From a bacterium UBP17_UBA6191 (lineage in GTDB: Bacteria; Muiribacteriota; UBA6191), in contig DITF01000030.1 in the NCBI GenBank assembly GCA_002422125.1, forward strand, positions 1 through 12,449: a stretch of DNA of 12,449 nt, read 5' to 3'. Every line of letters starts with the position of its first letter. Position 1 is the first letter of the stretch. The notes below the pieces were generated by a model. The model saw only the letters and a program-made list of their open reading frames with translations, ran no database searches and had not been told where the DNA came from. Positions 7,104 through 12,449 of the stretch are shown one piece after another. The position numbers and the translations under genes were made by a program.

Positions 7104-7104
7104 G

Positions 7105-7359
7105 ATGGATATGTGTATAGTGGCTGGCAAACTGGTTACCTGTCATCAGGACATAGGGTTTCATGCCAGCAGTCTGAGAATAGTATACAAACTGGGCTCT
7201 GATGGTAAAAGAATTGGAAAACCCTTTGTGGCATTGGATCGGATTGGGGTTGATGACGGGCAGATTGTTTTGATTGAGACGGCCATGGAAGCAACCATGG
7301 GTCTGGGTCAGGTCTGCGCGGCAGATGCCGCTATTATTGCCATTGTGGATAAATTCTAA
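7105..7359 (+). CDS. BMC-P pentameric vertex protein (EutN/CcmL family), second divergent copy
   Basis: The 84 residues keep the EutN/CcmL outline: an N-terminal strand with the conserved Gly (MCIVAGKLVTC), LRIVYKL where the first copy has LKLLVVQ, ALDRIGVDDGQIVLI (43-57) in place of the AGPGDLVLF strand, and the end strand DAAIIAIVDKF (74-84). The GSSAR-type loop is replaced by ETAMEATMG, so this vertex protein is much more diverged than its neighbour's copy. It starts one base after the isomerase stop and ends in a TAATG overlap with the Nudix gene. Two in-frame ATGs, 7105 and 7111, are possible; neither has a Shine-Dalgarno sequence and 7111 gives a slightly more family-like start. Several BMC loci encode two or three BMC-P paralogues for different vertices. 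Confidence 0.85.
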   Translation: MDMCIVAGKLVTCHQDIGFHASSLRIVYKLGSDGKRIGKPFVALDRIGVDDGQIVLIETAMEATMGLGQVCAADAAIIAIVDKF

Positions 7360-7805
7360 TGGGTCCAAGAATTCGGGTCAGTGGTGCGCTTAGAAGGGGG
7401 GAGAATCTCCTTCTGATTGAGCACACAAAAGATGATCAGGTTTATTATTTACTGCCTGGTGGTGGAGCTGAAGGCGGGATTGAAACCTTGAGCCAGTCAT
7501 TGGTTCGTGAGTTTGAGGAAGAGCTTTCCATGAAGGTGATTGTTGGAAACCTGTTGATGGTAGCTCAAAGTGTAGCCCCAGATGGTTCCAGAAATATTGT
7601 ACATATGATTTTTGAAGTATTTTCTGAAGATCATCCCCTTGTGGGGGAAAATGAGGATAGGGTTAGCGGTTTTTTGTGGTTTTCTGTTCATGCTGATCCA
7701 AATTGCATCTCATTTCGCCCCAACATCTTGTCGCAAGTTCTTGAACAGATTAACAATCCTGCCTATAATGGACTCGAGCCTTTGTATCCAGAATGGATCG
7801 GGTAA
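7359..7805 (+). CDS. Nudix hydrolase
   Basis: Nudix enzymes hydrolyse nucleoside diphosphates linked to another moiety (NADH, ADP-ribose, CoA, nucleotide sugars, oxidised nucleotides). The 148-residue protein has an almost complete Nudix box at about 36-58: G36, E42, then REFEEE at 50-55, matching G-x5-E-x7-R-E-U-x-E-E; the usual Gly after it is Ser57. LLPGGG just before the box is the typical lead-in. The start ATG overlaps the stop of the upstream shell gene by one base (TAATG), so the two are probably translationally coupled. This placement inside a BMC operon suggests a link to cofactor or sugar-nucleotide turnover near the compartment, but that is inference; general housekeeping cannot be excluded. 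The substrate is not predictable from the motif. Confidence 0.92.
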   Translation: MGPRIRVSGALRRGENLLLIEHTKDDQVYYLLPGGGAEGGIETLSQSLVREFEEELSMKVIVGNLLMVAQSVAPDGSRNIVHMIFEVFSEDHPLVGENEDRVSGFLWFSVHADPNCISFRPNILSQVLEQINNPAYNGLEPLYPEWIG

Positions 7806-7830
7806 TGATAGAGAGTCTGACACTGCTGAC

Positions 7831-7845
7831 AAGGAATTTAACTTG
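7831..7845 (+). promoter_or_regulatory. Shine-Dalgarno sequence and TTG start of the MBL-fold gene
   Basis: AAGGA (7831-7835) is spaced seven bases from an in-frame TTG at 7843-7845. The translation then begins with KLKFWGVSGSIP, the typical N-terminus of this MBL subgroup. In-frame ATGs exist at 7612, 7651, 7690 and 7768, but they lie inside the Nudix gene, and the one I checked most closely, 7768, has no ribosome binding site. Confidence 0.7.
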
Positions 7846-8799
7846 AAACTCAAGTTTTGGGGCGTATCGGGATCAATTCCATCCCCTTGTACCTCGGCTC
7901 AAATCCGAGGCAAGATGAAAAATCTTCTAGCTAAAGCCACGCCTGCGGATCTCAAAGATGAGGCCAGTATTGAGGCGTTTTTATTGAGACAGCCTCACAG
8001 CTCTATTGGAACCTATAAGGGCTCCACAAGCTGTGTCCAGGTTTCCACCGATTATGGACATGAAATAATCTTTGATGCTGGTACCGGAATTCGTAGTTTG
8101 GCAGGGGATTTGTTAAGGGGTCCTTGTGGCAAGGGTCAGGGCGAGTTGCATTTATTTTTATCGCATTTGCACTGGGATCATATTCAGGGTTTTCCCTTTT
8201 TTGTACCCGCCTACATACCCGGAAATCGTCTGAATATCTATGGAGTAATTCAGGATCTGGAGAAAAAATTCCGAAACCAGATGATTCATCCTTATTTTCC
8301 GGTTTTGTTTGAGCATCTGGCCGCATCTTTTGTATTTACGGAGCTTGAGGAACGAAAGCCAATTCAACTTGGTGAAAATGTGGTTGTGCACAATGAAAGA
8401 TTGTACCACCCTCAAGTTACCCATGCTTTTTCAGTTACCCAGATTAACGGCAAAAAAATAGTTTACATGACGGACTCTGAATTTAATCTGTCCAATATGC
8501 AGCTCATTCAGGATGCCGTCGAAATTTGTAAAGACGCGGATGCCTTTATTTTTGATTGTCAATTTACATTTGCGGATTGTATTTCCAAAATGGATTGGGG
8601 CCACTCCTCCGTTTTTACAGGCATTGATATTGCAACATCAGCCAATGCCAAAGAGCTATTCTTGTTTCACCATGAGCCGAGTTATGACGATTCCAAGATC
8701 GATCAGATCATTGAAGAGGCGATTAAGTACCGAGCCGTTGCCGGAAATCGTGATTTAAAATTGACTGGGGCCTATGAAGGCCTCGAAGTTCATATTTAA
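7843..8799 (+). CDS. MBL-fold metallo-hydrolase
   Basis: The protein is a metallo-beta-lactamase-fold hydrolase of the Lactamase_B_2 type, a group that includes cyclic-nucleotide and phosphonate-pathway phosphodiesterases. From the TTG start it has 318 residues. FWGVSGSIP (5-13) is the characteristic opening strand. The metal-binding HLHWDH motif sits at 108-113, KKIVYMTDSE carries the bridging Asp211, and WGHSSV (H254) and LFHHEPSYDD (276-277) supply later ligands. An insertion of about 40 residues (about 15-55) separates the first strand from GSTSCVQV. It follows the Nudix gene after 37 bases on the same strand, so it is probably the last gene of the BMC operon. It converges with the next gene with no spacer. 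The substrate is unknown; hydrolysis of a phosphodiester is the best guess. Confidence 0.88.
   Translation: MKLKFWGVSGSIPSPCTSAQIRGKMKNLLAKATPADLKDEASIEAFLLRQPHSSIGTYKGSTSCVQVSTDYGHEIIFDAGTGIRSLAGDLLRGPCGKGQGELHLFLSHLHWDHIQGFPFFVPAYIPGNRLNIYGVIQDLEKKFRNQMIHPYFPVLFEHLAASFVFTELEERKPIQLGENVVVHNERLYHPQVTHAFSVTQINGKKIVYMTDSEFNLSNMQLIQDAVEICKDADAFIFDCQFTFADCISKMDWGHSSVFTGIDIATSANAKELFLFHHEPSYDDSKIDQIIEEAIKYRAVAGNRDLKLTGAYEGLEVHI
8767..8784 (-). terminator. Possible weak terminator for the two-TM protein gene
   Basis: A seven-pair stem (GGCCT at 8769-8773 with AGGCC at 8778-8782, extended by one G-T and one G-C pair) encloses the loop ATGA. On the minus strand it lies 16-33 bases past the stop of the gene ending at 8800 and is followed by a modest T-stretch (AGTCAATTTTA). 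It sits inside the last codons of the MBL gene, so it could be coding coincidence. Confidence 0.3.
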
Positions 8800-9810
8800 T
8801 CAGCGACCCAGTTTTGCCAAAAATGTGATACTAAGAGATGCTGCAAGGGTAATTGCCACAAGGGCTCCCCAAAACATTGAGGTATCTTCCTCACCCTTAT
8901 GACTTAATCCCAGAATTGAGCCTGTGAAATTGTGTGAGGGCCATATTAGGTGGGTGGTTTCTTTGGACTCTCTAAGAATTGCTGCTTCAAGGCTTAGGGA
9001 TTCGTGCATGGCCTTAGATAGTGAATCATTGTGTTCTTGAGTCGAGGGATGGATAGCATGAAAATAGGGTTCAGAGCCTTCTTTTTTTACAAATCCCAGA
9101 GATAGCTGGTATGGGGAGGGCTGATTCAGATACTGGTAAGTAAATTCCCGATTATAATTTAAGAGATCAATTTCGGCTAAAAACAGACCACGGACACATT
9201 CGTCCTTCCCAGTAATCGCTCGAACATTGTCTGGACATCGTCTATATAGGATATCCCAGTAAAACATGACATTCTGGCCGAGAAGATTTAGGCGGTGAAA
9301 GCTTCCTGGATCGTTTAGTGCGCCAAGACCACTGTCTTTCATGAACATGCCTATCATATCACCCATTTTGTCGGATTTTTCTTCAGTATTTAATTCTCCC
9401 GTTCGCTTAAAAGCTTCTTTAGCTAAGAGATCCAGAATCTTTTCCCAAACGAGCTTGGGTTTATGTGTCTCATAAACTTCACGAATCTCAAATCCCTCAT
9501 CTTTCTGGGACGCGGTAAAAAAAGAAACTCGCTTCACGGCATTGAGCGAATCCTCTTTTTTTTCATGACTATATTGTTTGCGCAGTTCAGCCCGACGAAA
9601 TTTTTGCACTGGGTCTGATTGTAGGTCAGACAAAATCCCAAGTTTTTGAGCCTCCAGCCCTGCCAGAAATAATTTTTCTAATTGTTCCTGCTCTGAAACC
9701 AGTTTATGCAGGGCAATAAGCCGTTGATTTTCCTGCCAGAAATACAGGCCGGGGGCCGAAAGCCCCAGAAGTAGAATCCATGAAAATATGAGTAAGCTTA
9801 AAGAGTGCAT
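8800..9810 (-). CDS. Orphan protein with two membrane segments and a large extracytoplasmic domain
   Basis: I do not recognise a family. The 336 residues begin with a hydrophobic segment (about 4-25), followed by a charged helical stretch likely to be coiled coil (about 26-85). A long soluble middle region ends in a second membrane segment (about 313-332) and four cytoplasmic residues (KLGR). This is the topology of a periplasmic sensor domain framed by two membrane helices, but no output domain follows. Two cysteines, C192 and C205, lie in the soluble part and could form a disulfide. The gene is divergent from the STAS gene with 82 bases between the starts, so a functional link to that regulator is possible. 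The stop codon directly abuts the MBL gene stop. No Shine-Dalgarno sequence is visible before the start. Confidence 0.75.
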   Translation of the reverse strand: MHSLSLLIFSWILLLGLSAPGLYFWQENQRLIALHKLVSEQEQLEKLFLAGLEAQKLGILSDLQSDPVQKFRRAELRKQYSHEKKEDSLNAVKRVSFFTASQKDEGFEIREVYETHKPKLVWEKILDLLAKEAFKRTGELNTEEKSDKMGDMIGMFMKDSGLGALNDPGSFHRLNLLGQNVMFYWDILYRRCPDNVRAITGKDECVRGLFLAEIDLLNYNREFTYQYLNQPSPYQLSLGFVKKEGSEPYFHAIHPSTQEHNDSLSKAMHESLSLEAAILRESKETTHLIWPSHNFTGSILGLSHKGEEDTSMFWGALVAITLAASLSITFLAKLGR

Positions 9811-9843
9811 GGGATGTATTCTTGTTTGGACATGAGTGCTATG

Positions 9844-9871
9844 TTAGCATATTTTTTGGTAGTCGTATTAT
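9844..9871 (+). promoter_or_regulatory. Candidate promoter of the STAS gene
   Basis: TATTAT (9866-9871) matches the -10 consensus at five of six bases. TTAGCA (9844-9849) matches the -35 consensus at four of six, with a 16-base spacer. Transcription would start about 15 bases before the STAS ATG, leaving room for the Shine-Dalgarno sequence AAGGGA (9880-9885). The location in a divergent 82-base intergenic region supports it. The consensus match is only moderate. Confidence 0.4.
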
Positions 9872-9892
9872 AGGCTGAGAAGGGAAAAAGTT

Positions 9893-10243
9893 ATGTCCAA
9901 TCCATTGGTAATTCGTAGAGAACTGAATGCAGACAAAGGCGCAGTGGTTTTGCAGCTGGAAGGTCGCCTGGATATGGGCGCTTTAGAGAGTTTTAAAACC
10001 CTCTTTACGGAAGAGTTCTCAGCGGGTAATTACAAACTGGTGCTAAATTTTGCTGGTGTGAATTTTATTGTTTCTACCCACCTTGGCGTGATTATGTCGA
10101 GTTATAAGACTGCTCAGTCCAAAGGTGGAGATATCAAGTTTACCAATCTTACCGAAGAGGTCTACGGGATATTTGATTTGCTTCAACTCACCAGCATTTT
10201 GAGTATTCATAAAACCGAAGCCGAAGCTTTAGCTGATTTTTAG
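9893..10243 (+). CDS. STAS-domain protein, anti-sigma-factor antagonist-like
   Basis: Stand-alone STAS proteins of the SpoIIAA/RsbV type bind an anti-sigma kinase and free a sigma factor or other target; phosphorylation of a loop serine switches them off. The 116 residues are one STAS domain: VVLQLEGRLDMGALESF (18-34), KLVLNFAGVNFI (48-59), the switch loop VSTHLGVI (60-67) and the GGDIKFTNL strand, ending in the usual C-terminal helix. The canonical loop D-S-S-G-L-G reads V-S-T-H-L-G, so the acidic residue is Val60 and a glycine is His63, while hydroxyls remain at Ser61 and Thr62. AAGGGA seven bases before the ATG supports the start. No kinase or PP2C phosphatase partner is in the window; the divergent two-TM protein is the nearest candidate partner. 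Confidence 0.88.
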   Translation: MSNPLVIRRELNADKGAVVLQLEGRLDMGALESFKTLFTEEFSAGNYKLVLNFAGVNFIVSTHLGVIMSSYKTAQSKGGDIKFTNLTEEVYGIFDLLQLTSILSIHKTEAEALADF

Positions 10244-10252
10244 GTTGATGCC

Positions 10253-10266
10253 AAGAGCGGGCTCTT
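10253..10266. terminator. Short hairpin between the convergent STAS and coiled-coil genes
   Basis: AAGAG (10253-10257) pairs with CTCTT (10262-10266) around CGGG, ten bases after the STAS stop and touching the stop codon of the minus-strand gene. The position between converging genes fits a bidirectional terminator, but the stem is short and there is no T-run, so the call is weak. Confidence 0.25.
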
Positions 10267-11290
10267 AAATCCAATCAGGCAATGGAGCTTCCCAAGAGCT
10301 CTCTTTTTTCTCAGGCTCAGGTGCTGGGGTCGATATACTGATTTCCCGACTTTTGACAGGCTCCTGTTGCACAGAGTCTGGATTGGTGTGCGAAAAAAAC
10401 AGGTGGGCAGAAAGAATTGGCAGATGCAGATCTGGGGGTACTCCCTCAGAGGCTTGGGCTGTCAGATTCTGGACTACCTTAAGCGACAAAGCCTGTGACT
10501 CCAGTCCTTGTTTGAGTTGGTTCACTTCCTGGCCGATTATCTGGTTGGCTTCTTTAATCCTGATGTTATCCATGGATTTTGAGCCAGCGGGAATCAGGGG
10601 TGGACGACGGGAAGCCTGAGCCGTGATGGATGCCTCAGCATAAGTAAAGGCATTTCGCACTTCCTGCAACCGTGAAGCAGCCTGGGACATTGTTTGCCGA
10701 ATCTGTCTTAGTATTTCAGGATCCGATTGTAGGGGAATACGATTTTTAGAGGTCTGCCAGGCAGCCTGTTCAATGGATAAAGCCTGGTTTTGAAGGGCCT
10801 GTAAGTTTGATTGCAGTTCTACTAGGACATCTAATTGCCGTCTGGTGGTTTCCTGAAGTAAAAAATGGTAGCCCAGCAACTGATTTTTGATACCTTGGGC
10901 CGCAATTGTAAGAGCTGGGGCTAGATTGGTATCCATGTAACGCATGGTTATCTGTTCCACAGACTGAAGCCTAGACTGCAAAATGGCTTCCAGTTCCTTT
11001 AGATGTTTGCGAGTAAGGCTTAAATTTTCGAGGCTGGAGCCAAGCATACTATGAAATTGTTGGGTTCGAATACGAAAGTCGACCACTCCTAGATTGGGGC
11101 TTTCTTTGAGAAAGTTAATGAAGTGGCGATAAAAATCTCTGACCTGAGTATACTGGGAAAACAGGGATTGAAAGTACATTTCATGCAATCTTTCAATTCT
11201 TTGGGTTTGCTGAAGCAGGGCTTTTTCTTCACAAAAAAGGGTATGCGCCAAGAAAATTAAACAGCATACGAAACGAATTTGTTGTTTCAT
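10265..11290 (-). CDS. Secreted coiled-coil protein of unknown function
   Basis: No family is recognised. The 341 residues open with a signal peptide (about 1-20, MKQQIRF followed by a hydrophobic core), so the product is probably periplasmic or outer-membrane associated. Phe precedes Cys20, so it is not a standard lipobox. Residues about 24-225 are almost entirely helical and rich in Gln, Leu, Glu and Arg, with heptad-like spacing suggesting long coiled coils. A Pro/Gly break (RRPPLIPAG, 228-236) leads to another helix, and the tail (about 303-341) is Pro, Glu and Ser rich, ending APLPDWI. Only one Cys lies outside the signal peptide region at most. It is divergent from the Spy-like gene, with 130 bases between the starts, which hints at a shared envelope-stress context. 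Homology search would be decisive. Confidence 0.75.
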   Translation of the reverse strand: MKQQIRFVCCLIFLAHTLFCEEKALLQQTQRIERLHEMYFQSLFSQYTQVRDFYRHFINFLKESPNLGVVDFRIRTQQFHSMLGSSLENLSLTRKHLKELEAILQSRLQSVEQITMRYMDTNLAPALTIAAQGIKNQLLGYHFLLQETTRRQLDVLVELQSNLQALQNQALSIEQAAWQTSKNRIPLQSDPEILRQIRQTMSQAASRLQEVRNAFTYAEASITAQASRRPPLIPAGSKSMDNIRIKEANQIIGQEVNQLKQGLESQALSLKVVQNLTAQASEGVPPDLHLPILSAHLFFSHTNPDSVQQEPVKSREISISTPAPEPEKKESSWEAPLPDWI

Positions 11291-11378
11291 ATCTGTTTTG
11301 TCGGAAATCTGTTTGTACTGGTTGATAAAAATAATTGAAACGCTTTTAACTCTTAAGCACGATTAGTATGTTGAAGGT

Positions 11379-11396
11379 TCTGGAAATGTTTCCGGA
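11379..11396. promoter_or_regulatory. Near-palindrome in the intergenic region before the Spy-like gene
   Basis: TCTGGAAA and TTTCCGGA form an 18-base inverted repeat around TG, with one mismatch (a T-G pair as RNA). It lies 25 bases before the ATG of the Spy-like gene and about 90 bases before the start of the divergent coiled-coil gene. The position suits an operator. I could not align a convincing -35/-10 pair in 11291-11420. Confidence 0.3.
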
Positions 11397-11420
11397 CAAG
11401 AATGAAACAGGGAGTATCTT

Positions 11421-11939
11421 ATGAGTCTGAAAAAATTATTGGTTACACTGTGCCTGGTTGCTACTCCAATGCATGCAGATGATTTTCCAAAGCCAATGGG
11501 ACCTGAGATTATCAAAAAATTGGGCCTGGATGAAGAAACTGCCGGCAAGGTGAAGGAAATTTTGCAGGCCAGCAAGGATAAGACACAAAGTCTTAGAGAG
11601 GCCGCTCATAGTTCCAGACAGGCCGTACATGAACTGTTGTGGGACCGCAATACCACAGAATCCCAAGTTCGAACTGCGGTGCAACAGTCGGCTAAACATC
11701 ATGAAGAGCTGATGGTTCTGATGATTAAAACCAGAAATGATATCGATGCCTTGTTGACTCCTGAGCAAAGAGAAAAAGCTCTGGAAATGGCCGAAAATCG
11801 TAAAGCCAAGATGGGAGAAAGACGCAAAGAAATGCAGGCCAAAATGGCAGAAAAGCGTAAAGGCTGGCAGGAAGGTAAAGAAGGCAAAAAAGCCAAGTGG
11901 GCCGAGAAGCGGGCTGGGAAAAAGGCTGATCAGGAGTAG
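11421..11939 (+). CDS. Periplasmic Spy/CpxP-like (LTXXQ) protein
   Basis: The protein looks like a member of the Spy/CpxP/ZraP/CnrX group of periplasmic helical-hairpin proteins, which act as chaperones or metal and stress sensors. The 172 residues start with a signal peptide cleaved most likely after Ala19 (MHA-DD). The core has LGLDEETAGKVKEIL (34-48), a long antiparallel helix with H93-H94, and LLTPEQREKALEM (111-123), which contains the LTxxQ signature. The tail from about 127 is very rich in Lys, Arg and Glu, with three imperfect KAK-x-x-E-[KR]-R units. A Shine-Dalgarno sequence (AGGGAG, 11409-11414) supports the start. The ECF sigma gene begins 49 bases downstream on the same strand, a pairing reminiscent of CnrX with CnrH. 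Whether it senses metal is not shown. Confidence 0.75.
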   Translation: MSLKKLLVTLCLVATPMHADDFPKPMGPEIIKKLGLDEETAGKVKEILQASKDKTQSLREAAHSSRQAVHELLWDRNTTESQVRTAVQQSAKHHEELMVLMIKTRNDIDALLTPEQREKALEMAENRKAKMGERRKEMQAKMAEKRKGWQEGKEGKKAKWAEKRAGKKADQE

Positions 11940-11988
11940 TACAACTTATCTGGGGTCAGTTTATAGTCGATGACTTCTGGGAAGGAAC

Positions 11989-12449
11989 ATGACTCTGGAA
12001 ACCGAACTTGTCAGTGCCTGTTTGTCCAATGACAAACAGGCTTTTAGAAGACTGATGGATTATTCTTCTTCGGCTGTATTGGGAGTGATTGGTCGCCATG
12101 CTCCTAAGTCAGCCTGGGAAGACATTCAGCAGGAAACCTGGATTCGCATCTGGCAATCGTTGCCAAACTATAAGGAACAGGGAAAACTGCTGGGATTTTG
12201 TCGCACAGTCGCTGTAAGAACCTGCCATGATTGGTGGCGAAAAAACGGTCAGGCCCCCATAAATGAGTCGGGTTTAGGGGTCAATGCCTCAGAAGTGTTT
12301 CAAAGACTATTAGAAGCTCAGGATAAGCAAGAATTTTTAAATAGTCAGGAAGTTGTGGCTTTGGATGGGGTGGTGGAGTTTGCCTTTTCCATCTTAAAGC
12401 CCGAGGATCGTATGCTGGCAAGGCTTGTGTTTCTGGATGGGTGGAAACC
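11989..12449 (+). CDS. ECF-type RNA polymerase sigma factor, partial at window end
   Basis: Sigma-70-family ECF factors direct RNA polymerase to stress or envelope promoters, usually held by an anti-sigma factor. The visible 153 codons include region 2: ACLSNDKQAFRRLM (10-23), then EDIQQETWIRIWQSL (44-58), the core-binding part, and FCRTVAVRTCHDWWRK (70-85), the -10 recognition helix. A linker follows, then the start of region 4 (FSILKPEDRMLARLVFLDGW, 133-152). The gene is cut by the window edge inside region 4, before the helix-turn-helix finishes. The ATG follows GGGAAGGA closely. The first codons contain a strong hairpin (12016-12041). The upstream Spy-like protein is probably functionally linked. 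An anti-sigma gene would be expected downstream, outside the window. Confidence 0.9.
   Translation, partial: MTLETELVSACLSNDKQAFRRLMDYSSSAVLGVIGRHAPKSAWEDIQQETWIRIWQSLPNYKEQGKLLGFCRTVAVRTCHDWWRKNGQAPINESGLGVNASEVFQRLLEAQDKQEFLNSQEVVALDGVVEFAFSILKPEDRMLARLVFLDGWK
12016..12041 (+). terminator. Terminator-like hairpin inside the start of the ECF sigma gene
   Basis: GCCTGTTTGTC (12016-12026) and GACAAACAGGC (12031-12041) form a perfect 11-pair stem with loop CAAT, directly followed by TTTT (12042-12045). It begins 27 bases after the ATG and lies wholly within coding sequence. The shape matches an intrinsic terminator with a short U-tract, so it could attenuate transcription or hide the early codons. 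The encoded residues (AC..ND..AF) are also commonly conserved in ECF factors, so the structure and the protein share the sequence. Confidence 0.5.

Noticed and set aside
7612..7842. N-terminal extension of the MBL gene with a hydrophobic stretch that looks like a signal peptide
   Set aside because: It lies within the Nudix gene in another frame; the apparent membrane segment is a by-product of that. The TTG with a Shine-Dalgarno sequence is a better start.

Overview
The window is a bacterial chromosomal segment of moderate GC content. It has 14 protein-coding genes, including one partial gene at each edge, and no rRNA, tRNA, CRISPR array or insertion sequence that I can see. Signal peptides, a Spy/LTXXQ-type periplasmic protein and an ECF sigma factor point to a Gram-negative-type cell. 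A bacterial microcompartment (BMC) locus with a LacA/RpiB-type isomerase suggests one of the less-studied phyla or PVC-like lineages, but I cannot fix the phylum from sequence alone.

Layout. (1) 1-2262: the tail of an unknown + strand gene, then two minus-strand genes: a WecA/TagO-family polyprenyl-phosphate sugar-1-phosphate transferase and an Rpn-family PD-(D/E)XK nuclease. (2) 2385-4337: a class II asparagine synthetase/amidotransferase (asnB), often found near envelope polysaccharide genes. (3) 4548-8799: a tightly packed + strand operon, which is the most interesting part. It holds a BMC-H hexamer shell protein, a BMC-P pentamer vertex protein, a CoA-acylating aldehyde dehydrogenase with an N-terminal encapsulation-peptide-like helix, an RpiB/LacA-family isomerase homologue with Asp in place of the catalytic Cys, a second divergent BMC-P, a Nudix hydrolase, and an MBL-fold hydrolase that most likely starts at a TTG codon. 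(4) 8800-10243: an orphan two-TM protein on the minus strand, divergent from a stand-alone STAS protein with an altered phosphorylation loop. (5) 10265-12449: a secreted coiled-coil orphan on the minus strand, divergent from a Spy/LTXXQ-like periplasmic protein that is followed closely by a partial ECF sigma factor.

How the genes may work together. The operon resembles the sugar-phosphate-utilising (SPU) class of BMC loci, whose known hallmarks are an RpiB homologue, often deoxyribose-phosphate aldolase, and an aldehyde dehydrogenase inside a shell. This copy is reduced: no aldolase, no BMC-T trimer, no PduL-type phosphotransacylase and no alcohol dehydrogenase lies in the window. The aldehyde substrate must therefore be made by an enzyme encoded elsewhere or by the atypical isomerase-like protein. 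The Nudix and MBL genes follow without a real gap and may belong to the same pathway (inference).

Only a few regulatory elements are visible: an 18-nt palindrome before the BMC operon, an intercistronic hairpin before the dehydrogenase, a plausible promoter before the STAS gene, a possible leaderless promoter for the Rpn gene, and a strong terminator-like hairpin inside the start of the sigma-factor gene. No gene-free stretch exceeds 300 bases; the longest, 4338-4547, holds the palindrome and a good ribosome binding site.
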